Source: a virus. From it: DNA of 20,047 nt. Positions 14,394-20,047 of this stretch are shown one piece after another. Position 1 is the stretch's first letter. Every line of letters begins with the position of its first letter. Location: positions 1-20,047 of the IMG/VR virus record IMGVR_UViG_3300020810_000614. One strand, 5' to 3'. Under the pieces are notes generated by a model, which saw only the letters and a program-made list of their open reading frames with translations, was not told the DNA's origin and did not search any database. The position numbers and the translations under genes were made by a program.

Positions 14394-15434
14394 TCAAACA
14401 TCACTTTCCAAAAATTCTTTTGTCATTCCAAAAATTCTTTTGTCATCATCCCTTTTAGCTAGATCAAAGGAATTGGGAAATATCCACGTATATGGGATAC
14501 GTTTAGTTGGCTTTTTAATACCATGACTAATAGCTATATGCTTGTAAAATAGGCAGCTTTTATCCTCTACATTAATCATCTTTTGTTCACGCATAGGATT
14601 TAATGGATGTTCACATAATGTTTTCATTTGTTGTATCCACTGTTCACCATATTTATTGGTTGGTATAAACTCACCATTTGGACCTATTTCGTATTTCACT
14701 TTACCATTTAAATTTTGTCCACCAAAAATCTGATGCATACCATCGAAATGGCCAGTACCACCAAATAATACTGAATTTGGATCTACTAAATGCGGATATG
14801 CAAATGCCATATATCTTGCTGTATTTTTACATGGATATAATGGACTTCTAAAGTTTTGATGTTCTTTAAAATATGCCTCTAATCTTTTTGCAAATTCCAT
14901 CATTGTAAATGGTCTATTCATTTGAACTGGTTCATCTAATATTGTATGAATATCATTAGCAGCTTTCATTGGACCTTCGAGTAACCATTCTTTAACATTA
15001 GTACCTTTAGGATAATAAATTTGAAATAAATCATTACGAGCATGACGCTGTGATTTAAATTTCTCCCTAGTAATATCAATGCCATCATCCATAAGAGACA
15101 TTAATGTGCCCCAATGTTCATTACTAAATGAAAAAACAAGAGTATAAAATAATCTCATTTTATTATCTGTAACATTTTTCATAACATCCACAAATGGATG
15201 TTCATGCCAATGTAATCTATGAGAAAATATTTGATAATCTTCTTTTAATAGTTTATCTTCACGTTTGTCAAATGCATTACACCACTCGAAGAATTTTTCA
15301 AATCTCTGTTCTTGAGTCCAATCTTTCATCCAACTTTCTGTTGGTTTACCATTCTTTAATACTATTTCAGATGTATTTTCATATGTAATATTCTTATATG
15401 GTTCATCTGTAAAGTCCATTAAATCGCTTGGCAT
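14394..15434 (-). CDS. aGPT-Pplase/amino-acid:DNA-transferase-like helical protein 2
   Basis: The protein has 346 residues; a start at Met6 (15419), where ATG overlaps the previous stop (TAATG), is equally possible. Residues of about 195-240 read FRSPLYPCKNTARYMAFAYP, then DPNSVLFGGTGHFDGM and HQIFGG, like the glycine motif of alpha-glutamyl/putrescinyl-thymine pyrophosphorylase and 5-hmdU-kinase helical domains. A late motif INVEDKSCLFYKH (288-299) matches their E-x-x-L-C-E-F-x-K. These families act on hypermodified thymine in phage DNA. The match is from pattern memory only. The last codons are altered by a 20-base tandem duplication (14406-14445). It may be a partner of the 388-residue protein before it. 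Confidence 0.5.
   Translation of the reverse strand: MPSDLMDFTDEPYKNITYENTSEIVLKNGKPTESWMKDWTQEQRFEKFFEWCNAFDKREDKLLKEDYQIFSHRLHWHEHPFVDVMKNVTDNKMRLFYTLVFSFSNEHWGTLMSLMDDGIDITREKFKSQRHARNDLFQIYYPKGTNVKEWLLEGPMKAANDIHTILDEPVQMNRPFTMMEFAKRLEAYFKEHQNFRSPLYPCKNTARYMAFAYPHLVDPNSVLFGGTGHFDGMHQIFGGQNLNGKVKYEIGPNGEFIPTNKYGEQWIQQMKTLCEHPLNPMREQKMINVEDKSCLFYKHIAISHGIKKPTKRIPYTWIFPNSFDLAKRDDDKRIFGMTKEFLESDV
14406..14445. repeat. 20-bp perfect tandem duplication
   Basis: The plus strand has TTCCAAAAATTCTTTTGTCA twice, with no gap and no mismatch. Because 20 is not a multiple of 3, the second copy is read in another frame: DKRIFG then MTKEFLE. With a single copy the frame would read DDDKRIFGK and stop at TGA, so the duplication has added a few residues and moved the stop to just before the next gene. 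It could be a recent slip in the genome or an assembly error. Confidence 0.9.
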
Positions 15435-16585
15435 AGTTCTTTATATTTTTCTATTGACATATTATTTTCTTTTAATATATAATCATCTGAAGGATGTGCT
15501 GACATATTATTAAATGTTTCAACTAGACCTAATTCTAACATCTTTTTTTGACGGCCATATGGATGATCTGTAATTCTACATGATGACCATACTTTATCAA
15601 AATCTAAGTGATTATAGTCTGCACCCGGTCGAATATAGTTTTCAACCCATCTAATAAAATCACAACACACATCTTCAGCATTATAAGGATAAGCTCCAGT
15701 ATCCTCATATATTTTCATCATAACTTCATCAAGAAATTCTTCTTTAGGCATTTTACTTGTAGGATTTGCAAGATATGATATGCATTCTACTGCATTTGTA
15801 CCATAATAAAATGGTGATTCTCTGTTGACATATTCTGGATACCAATCTGCAATATCTGCAACGACTGCTGCATATTGGAATTTATATTGTCTCAATCCAT
15901 TTTGCACATTCCAATCTAGCATAAAAGATCCAATCTCACGTAAATCTTTTTTTCCGCCTTTTTCTAAAAATTCAGCAAGATCACGAGCTAATCGTGGTGC
16001 ATATTCTGTTAGATAATAATCACCGCCTCGTTTGAATCGCGATCCAACTGGTGGTTTTGGAAATGCAGGAAATTGATAACCGATTGATGTATAGAATGGT
16101 TTATCATAATTATTAACAACTGCAGTCATATTTTCTATAGTTGGACAATCGTATAGATAAAATAATAATGTATTATGATATCCACTTGGCTTAGTACCAT
16201 AATTAATAGCTGAACCGCATACGCGATGTAATATAAAAACATATAACCATTCTGGTAATTTAAAATCGCTATGTTTACCAGTCCAATTTTTAGCTACAGT
16301 TTCTCTTTGTACTGTAACATTATTGGCTTCCATCTTTTTCCAATATGGATGATCTTCAGTCCAACCATAAAATACATCATTTACTATTTGAGAGAATCCA
16401 GCAAACTTACGTTCAACAACATCATATAATTCTACATTATGCATTAAGTCATCGCTGACATTAGATTCTAAATGAGGTATCATACCGTATGGTTCATTTA
16501 ATGATACATTACATTTTTCTTGTTGTTCTTTGGCTATAGAGAAATATCTTAGATATTCATCATAGTATTTGGTAATTTCAATCAT
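15419..16585 (-). CDS. aGPT-Pplase/amino-acid:DNA-transferase-like helical protein 1
   Basis: The open frame reaches 16678, but the ATG at 16585 is preferred: it follows a TATAAT box by 7 bases and gives a clean N-terminus (MIEITKYYDEYLRYF), 388 residues. Conserved elements are HRVCGSAINYGTKPSGYHNT (120-139), VVADIADWYPEYV followed by YGTNAVECISYL (261-272), and AEDVCCDFIRW (303-313). These match by pattern the GSA, GPGA and E-x-x-L-C-x-F-x-K motifs of alpha-glutamyl/putrescinyl-thymine pyrophosphorylase and 5-hmdU-kinase helical families. Those act on hypermodified thymine in phage DNA. There is no Shine-Dalgarno. It heads a four-gene block. The homology call needs an HMM search; the phage could instead use the fold for another nucleotide reaction. 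Confidence 0.5.
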   Translation of the reverse strand: MIEITKYYDEYLRYFSIAKEQQEKCNVSLNEPYGMIPHLESNVSDDLMHNVELYDVVERKFAGFSQIVNDVFYGWTEDHPYWKKMEANNVTVQRETVAKNWTGKHSDFKLPEWLYVFILHRVCGSAINYGTKPSGYHNTLLFYLYDCPTIENMTAVVNNYDKPFYTSIGYQFPAFPKPPVGSRFKRGGDYYLTEYAPRLARDLAEFLEKGGKKDLREIGSFMLDWNVQNGLRQYKFQYAAVVADIADWYPEYVNRESPFYYGTNAVECISYLANPTSKMPKEEFLDEVMMKIYEDTGAYPYNAEDVCCDFIRWVENYIRPGADYNHLDFDKVWSSCRITDHPYGRQKKMLELGLVETFNNMSAHPSDDYILKENNMSIEKYKELCQAI

Positions 16586-16592
16586 ATATAGT

Positions 16593-16621
16593 ATTATAAC
16601 AAATTTTAAAATTAATGTACA
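16593..16621 (-). promoter_or_regulatory. Promoter of the 16585 gene block
   Basis: On the minus strand TGTACA (16621-16616) is followed after 17 bases by TATAAT (16598-16593), then 7 bases to the ATG. The box TGTACATTAA is shared in form with the primase and nrdA promoters. The short distance implies a leaderless or nearly leaderless mRNA, in line with the lack of a ribosome site. Confidence 0.6.
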
Positions 16622-16622
16622 T

Positions 16623-16703
16623 TTATTCTGAAATAAAATCTCCGGCCATTGGGAATATTTCTGCAATTGCACAAGCAATTTCTCTTGTTAATCTTACTTT
16701 CAT
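16623..16703 (-). CDS. 26-residue ORF after the primase
   Basis: A 26-codon frame starts in a TAATG overlap with the primase stop and has GGAG 9 bases before its ATG. It reads MKVRLTREIACAIAEIFPMA then GDFISE. It ends just before the next promoter, filling the gap exactly. No family is recognised; it may be a short peptide or a coupling artefact. Confidence 0.5.
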   Translation of the reverse strand: MKVRLTREIACAIAEIFPMAGDFISE

Positions 16704-17713
16704 TAGCACTTTCTCCATTGTGTAAATTTTAATTTAGCTTCTATTCCTTGATGTGTGTTTGTATTTATGGTTTTTATAATGCCGTCAGATTTTTTACCAC
16801 TTAAAATCATTTCATTAATATCTTTTTCTTTTATTGTATCAGGCCATAAACATACTTTATAATCTTGTTGAATATATTTTTCTATATAGTTACATATCTC
16901 TTTAGATCTTGGTTCATTATCCATTACAATAACTGAATTTAAGCTGCGGATTGTAGGAGAGTCCATACCAGCACCACTAACGGCAATACAGTTAGGAATA
17001 AACAAAGAATCAATAGGACCTTCAACCACATAGACGATTTCTTTAGTATCAATTCTATCCAAGCCATAAATCTTTTCCTTCTCATCATCAAGTTTAATTG
17101 TTATATATCGTGGTTCTTCTTTACCAAATGATCGACCTTGTAAAGCAAACACTTTACCATTATCAAAATATGGAATAATTAACCGAGGAATATCATTCTC
17201 AGTATTCATAAAATGAAATTTAAGGTTATTTACAAAGGTTTTAAATTTAGGAGCAAAGTATAAGTACTTCCATTTATCATTTGGAATCTTACGTTTTACT
17301 ACATATTTGACTGCCGGGTGTGAAAAAGGGAGTGAATCTACACAAAAAGCACCTGCTTTTATTATGTCTGTATTAATCTGTATCTCGGATTCAACCAGAG
17401 TAGTTTCTTTAATATCTGTATGATCAAAGTGTTTATTAGCATTTTCTTTATATCGTTCTAGTACATACTCATTATACATTGTTGAATCTAAGTGTTTGAT
17501 TAAATTGCCGACATTAGATGAATATCCACAGTTATGGCACTTATAAACAAGATGCGATTTATGTAAGAATACATAGCCGCGTGCTTTTAACGCATTAGAC
17601 TTAGAATCGCCACATATAGGGCAACTAAAATTCCAATAGTTTTCTTTTTTCTTTTTGAAGTTTCTGAGTTTATAACTCAGTAGATTCACATATTTTGCAT
17701 CAATATATAACAT
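16703..17713 (-). CDS. DNA primase (T4 gp61/DnaG type)
   Basis: The protein has 336 residues. An N-terminal zinc-binding domain has CPIC at 31-34 and CHNC at 59-62. The catalytic Toprim domain follows, with VVEGPIDSLF (Glu231), VIVMDNEPR (Asp265) and KDINEM (Asp298). It makes RNA primers for lagging-strand synthesis with the phage helicase, which is not in this window. The length matches T4 gp61 (about 340). There is no Shine-Dalgarno; TATAAT lies 8 bases before the ATG, so a leaderless mRNA is likely. Confidence 0.88.
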   Translation of the reverse strand: MLYIDAKYVNLLSYKLRNFKKKKENYWNFSCPICGDSKSNALKARGYVFLHKSHLVYKCHNCGYSSNVGNLIKHLDSTMYNEYVLERYKENANKHFDHTDIKETTLVESEIQINTDIIKAGAFCVDSLPFSHPAVKYVVKRKIPNDKWKYLYFAPKFKTFVNNLKFHFMNTENDIPRLIIPYFDNGKVFALQGRSFGKEEPRYITIKLDDEKEKIYGLDRIDTKEIVYVVEGPIDSLFIPNCIAVSGAGMDSPTIRSLNSVIVMDNEPRSKEICNYIEKYIQQDYKVCLWPDTIKEKDINEMILSGKKSDGIIKTINTNTHQGIEAKLKFTQWRKC

Positions 17714-17721
17714 ATACTACT

Positions 17722-17750
17722 ATTATACAATAGATAGTATTTAAAGTACA
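17722..17750 (-). promoter_or_regulatory. Primase promoter
   Basis: On the minus strand TGTACT (17750-17745) and TATAAT (17727-17722) are separated by 17 bases and sit in a 55-base gap before the primase ATG. The same box plus spacer occurs at 16593-16621. Confidence 0.6.
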
Positions 17751-17768
17751 ACGATTTTTGATTATTTT

Positions 17769-18197
17769 TTAATATTCTCTAACAAATAAGCTTAGGATAT
17801 AACCTAATACAGCACCACCACCCATTAATAACCATCTCCATGTTTCTAATACAGTAATACGATGGTCTTGGTTTTTCAATTTAGCTTCCATTACGGCATG
17901 GATTTTTTCATGTTGAATAGTACTAGACTCAGCATTTTCTTTGAGTTTTTCTTCTATATTGTTTTCTACTGAATCAATATGGTTTCGTAATTCTATAGCA
18001 AACAAATTGATTTTGTCATGAATATCACGGACATCTTGTTCATTACGGTTAGAATCTTTTTCAAGATTATTCATTCTTTCTTCATGAACCGCTAGAAGTT
18101 TACCAATATTATTATTAACTTCAGCTAACTTTTCTATTGAATTATCTAGTTTTTCTACGATCTTTTCTAATGCTTTTAAATCATTCTCAGTTGCCAT
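17769..18197 (-). CDS. XhlA-like coiled-coil protein with C-terminal membrane anchor
   Basis: The protein has 142 residues. Residues 1 to about 115 form a long coiled coil (LEKIVEKLDNSIEKLAEVNN and similar heptads). It ends DHRITVLETWRWLLMGGG and one membrane helix (AVLGYILSLF). The RIxxLExWxW element next to a terminal helix is typical of the haemolysin XhlA-type family. XhlA works with a holin and an endolysin in some phages. It follows the o-spanin gene with an 11-base overlap, so membership of a lysis cassette is likely. It could also be a virion or membrane-associated protein. Confidence 0.65.
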   Translation of the reverse strand: MATENDLKALEKIVEKLDNSIEKLAEVNNNIGKLLAVHEERMNNLEKDSNRNEQDVRDIHDKINLFAIELRNHIDSVENNIEEKLKENAESSTIQHEKIHAVMEAKLKNQDHRITVLETWRWLLMGGGAVLGYILSLFVREY

Positions 18198-18600
18198 TAT
18201 CTATGGGATCCTTTTTAGGTTCATAATAGTTTTGATACTGTAGAATAATTAATCTCTGTTGTGCTATGTAATTTCTTATGTTAGCCATATCGATAGCTAA
18301 CTTTTCATAACCTTCAGAGGTCACTGCAAATAGTACTAATGTTTTTTTCTCTTTCTTCAGTTTTTCAAATACTGTCTCATAGTTATCAGGAGTAAGGATA
18401 ACCCATTCAACACCCTGTGCCTTTATAGGATCAGGTAAATCAAGTTCTAATTTAACACGTTCTACTTCAGTAGTTTTAACTTCTATAGGTTTAACACTAT
18501 TCCAATTAAGGAAAGAGCAACCACTACTTAATAAGAGGAGTGTAACCAGGATTGGCCAATGAAGGACATTCCGGATTGATTTCACTTGATAATTTAGCAT
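18187..18600 (-). CDS. Outer-membrane spanin lipoprotein (o-spanin, Rz1-like)
   Basis: The protein has 137 residues. A lipoprotein signal ends LLLLSSGC, with the lipid-bearing Cys at 28. The mature part is about 110 residues, longer than lambda Rz1, and mostly polar. The first 77 bases lie inside the preceding i-spanin gene in another frame, the usual layout of spanin pairs. Together they fuse inner and outer membranes at the end of lysis. There is no strong family motif, so the call rests on the lipobox and context. Confidence 0.72.
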   Translation of the reverse strand: MLNYQVKSIRNVLHWPILVTLLLLSSGCSFLNWNSVKPIEVKTTEVERVKLELDLPDPIKAQGVEWVILTPDNYETVFEKLKKEKKTLVLFAVTSEGYEKLAIDMANIRNYIAQQRLIILQYQNYYEPKKDPIDNGN

Positions 18601-19012
18601 TTTTTTCTTCTTCAGTCAGAGGGGCACCTGATGCAATTTCTAAACAACGTATTGCATTTTTAGTACCTCTATTAATTAATCGTTGAATTGCTTTAGGTTT
18701 AGCCGCAGCAATTTGTCCAAAGTCACGTTTTTCACCTTTTGCATTCACGTTTAATTTATTTGTTAATGCATCTACTTCAGCTTTTTGTCTATCAGCTTCA
18801 GTTTTTAATGCGCCATTAATTGATTTTATTTCTTCTATATCTTTATACGCTTTATCAATAACATCTTGTTGGCTTGTTACAGCATCATTAAGTTTTTGGT
18901 TATTAGCTTCTGATGTGGCAAGATCAGCTTTTAAATTTGTAACATACCAAAAACCGACGGCTAACACTATAACAATACCACCAATAATAATTAATTTAAT
19001 TGTACCAAACAT
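18524..19012 (-). CDS. Inner-membrane spanin (i-spanin, Rz-like)
   Basis: The protein has 162 residues. An N-terminal membrane anchor (about 5-24, IKLIIIGGIVIVLAVGFWYV) is followed by a periplasmic coiled coil (about 27-90, ADLATSEANNQKLNDAV and similar). The C-terminal part (GEKRDFGQIAAAKPKAIQR) is basic, then Pro-rich. It overlaps the o-spanin gene by 77 bases. i-Spanins bridge the periplasm to the outer-membrane partner. It starts 1 base after the preceding stop. Confidence 0.75.
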   Translation of the reverse strand: MFGTIKLIIIGGIVIVLAVGFWYVTNLKADLATSEANNQKLNDAVTSQQDVIDKAYKDIEEIKSINGALKTEADRQKAEVDALTNKLNVNAKGEKRDFGQIAAAKPKAIQRLINRGTKNAIRCLEIASGAPLTEEEKNAKLSSEINPECPSLANPGYTPLIK

Positions 19013-19013
19013 A

Positions 19014-19517
19014 CTATCGTCTTGCTAGTTTTATCATATCTTTATATTTCTTAACATCTTTTTTATTTACCACTGGTTGATCTGTAGATACCATTGCTCC
19101 TGTTGCATTTGCTGGAGCTTCTTCATCAATATCTTTAAGATATTTCTCTACTAATATTTCTTCTTCGATCAATGATAAATCAAGTTCCATTAATCTATTA
19201 TAACGATCTTCCATTAAAGATGTAGTTCTTGAATCCGATTCATAGTATTCTTTAACAAGGAATAGTGCAGAAACTAAACTTTTTAATTTACTTTCTCCAC
19301 CAGGTAATTTATTGATAATACGTTTCATATTAAATACTAATCTATGCAAATAGGTATAAGCATCATGTTCCTTAGTACCACTAAGTTGTGATGTTTTCTT
19401 TAATGCTTTACCTTTTTCGTCAATAATTCCAAGTTTATACGCATCGGTATCTTTGAAATTTTTAACGAGCATTGATAATATTCTAAATGCTATTACGTTA
19501 TCTACAAATTTTGCCAT
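19014..19517 (-). CDS. Conserved T4-like phage protein (167 aa), unknown
   Basis: The protein is mostly helical, with no signal peptide. It starts MAKFVDNVIAFRILSMLV and has FKDTDAYKLGIIDEKGK, then YTYLHRLVFNMKRIINKLPG and GESKLKSLVSALF. I recall similar proteins in marine T4-like phages, next to the gene that also precedes it here; none has a proven function as far as I know. It overlaps the preceding gene in a TAATG, with AGGGAT as ribosome site. Confidence 0.7.
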   Translation of the reverse strand: MAKFVDNVIAFRILSMLVKNFKDTDAYKLGIIDEKGKALKKTSQLSGTKEHDAYTYLHRLVFNMKRIINKLPGGESKLKSLVSALFLVKEYYESDSRTTSLMEDRYNRLMELDLSLIEEEILVEKYLKDIDEEAPANATGAMVSTDQPVVNKKDVKKYKDMIKLARR

Positions 19518-19894
19518 TAAATATCCCTAAGTGTACTAATAATGAATTCATCTAATTCTATTTCTGATAACTTTACTTTATACGGTGGAACTTCATCTGG
19601 CATTCTTTGAAGGAATACTAGAAAAGTTGCCAAAATATAATAATGTTCTGGATCTGTTTTAGAAAAAAGCATGTTCGTAGTATTATCACCAAATAAATTG
19701 TAAAGTACAATTAAATGATTTAGTATTAAAGTTTCCTTTAGATCTAAATCAGAGTGATATCGAATAAACAGCTTCTTTAAATAAACAAATCTTTTCAAAT
19801 CATCATTAAACTCTTCAACCGTATAACATTGGCTATTGTCATAATGATTCATTGCATATGTTATAAAGTTTTCTTCAGTCAATAGTTGATTCAT
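19517..19894 (-). CDS. Conserved T4-like phage protein (DUF7207-like), unknown
   Basis: The frame is open to a TTG at 19906, but the ATG at 19894 is preferred, giving 125 residues (MNQLLTEENFITYAMNHYD). It has a mostly helical make-up, with CYTVEEFNDDLKRFVYLKKL and LILNHLIVLYNLFGDN. It resembles a small protein family of marine T4-like phages. It is the first gene after the terminator at 19904-19932. The role is not known. Confidence 0.7.
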   Translation of the reverse strand: MNQLLTEENFITYAMNHYDNSQCYTVEEFNDDLKRFVYLKKLFIRYHSDLDLKETLILNHLIVLYNLFGDNTTNMLFSKTDPEHYYILATFLVFLQRMPDEVPPYKVKLSEIELDEFIISTLRDI

Positions 19895-19903
19895 AATTAC
19901 TTT

Positions 19904-19932
19904 CAAAAAGAAAGGGGAGGATTACTCCCCTT
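19904..19932 (-). terminator. Rho-independent terminator
   Basis: The minus strand has an 8-base stem AAGGGGAG/CTCCCCTT with a 5-base loop (TAATC), then TCTTTTT. It lies 12 bases after the stop of the structural gene at 19945 and ends that transcript before the next genes. Confidence 0.9.
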
Positions 19933-19944
19933 ATATGTTATATA

Positions 19945-20046
19945 CTATGGGTTAACAGTTAATAGAACAGCAGAAGAAGTTACATCAGCTGCACCAACAG
20001 ATGATACAACAACTCTGTAAGAGTATCCATCTAAACCAGTAGTAGG
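19945..20046 (-). CDS. Ig-like domain structural protein, C-terminal end (cut by window edge)
   Basis: Only the last 33 codons are seen. They read PTTGLDGYSYRVVVSSVG then AADVTSSAVLLTVNP and a TAG. The pattern G-x-x-Y-x-V-x-V-S ... T-S-x-x-x-x-L-T-V is the last strands of an Ig-like beta-sandwich, often found at the ends of phage tail-fibre or capsid decoration proteins. Which protein it belongs to cannot be seen. It is followed by a strong terminator. Confidence 0.6.
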   Translation of the reverse strand, partial: PTTGLDGYSYRVVVSSVGAADVTSSAVLLTVNP

Positions 20047-20047
20047 A

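Noticed and set aside
16586-16678. Longer start for the 388-residue protein
   Set aside because: The extra part covers the promoter boxes and overlaps the 26-codon ORF; the ATG at 16585 fits better.
19690-19720. TGTACT...GATAAT promoter-like match
   Set aside because: It lies inside a coding gene with a 16-base spacer and a weaker -10 box, and no start follows closely.

Overview
The window looks like part of a tailed phage of marine T4-like (myovirus) type. It is AT-rich, and every convincing gene lies on the minus strand, so transcription runs from high to low coordinates. Genes are packed tightly, with many ATGA or TAATG overlaps. Typical T4-like genes are present: a gp61-type DNA primase, class Ia ribonucleotide reductase (NrdA and NrdB), an overlapping spanin pair, small conserved phage proteins and an Ig-like structural protein. 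Overall style recalls phages of streamlined marine bacteria such as SAR11 or OM43. No host is identified by the sequence itself, so this is inference.

Reading in the direction of transcription, the right end (20047 to 17769) holds the tail end of an Ig-like structural gene closed by a clear terminator. Two conserved phage proteins, an i-spanin/o-spanin pair and an XhlA-like coiled-coil membrane protein follow. A promoter then drives the primase (17713 to 16703) and a 26-codon ORF.

The next block (16585 to 12445) has its own promoter and four genes of unusual type. Two are large helical proteins that resemble the aGPT-Pplase/amino-acid:DNA transferase class of hypermodified phages. One has SGNH-hydrolase motifs and one is a PLP fold-type-II-like enzyme. 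I infer a DNA-base or nucleotide modification cassette, but this is unproven.

From 12332 to 8932 lie nrdA (no ATP cone), nrdB, a 47-residue zinc ribbon and a GIY-YIG-like nuclease. Two surface-glycan-type enzymes follow (8939 to 7667), then a large coiled-coil membrane protein. After that come two paralogous small membrane proteins flanking a staphylococcal-nuclease-type enzyme and a 33-residue membrane peptide (7670 to 5511).

The left quarter (5539 to 1) is the most unusual part. It is a contiguous curli-like locus: csgF, csgG, a curlin-repeat protein, a small overlapping ORF, a FecR-domain periplasmic protein, a secreted PA14-curlin fusion and a CHASE2-domain membrane sensor cut by the window edge. 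It thus appears to combine a secretion pore, an accessory factor, two candidate amyloid or adhesin cargoes and a possible envelope-sensing pair. csgG/csgF have, as far as I recall, been reported in some marine T4-like phages. Having cargo, FecR and CHASE2 with them suggests a phage system that remodels the surface of the infected cell or decorates it with fibres.

No stretch over 300 bases lacks a gene. I saw no tRNA, CRISPR array or insertion sequence by eye, but tRNAs cannot be excluded without a scan.
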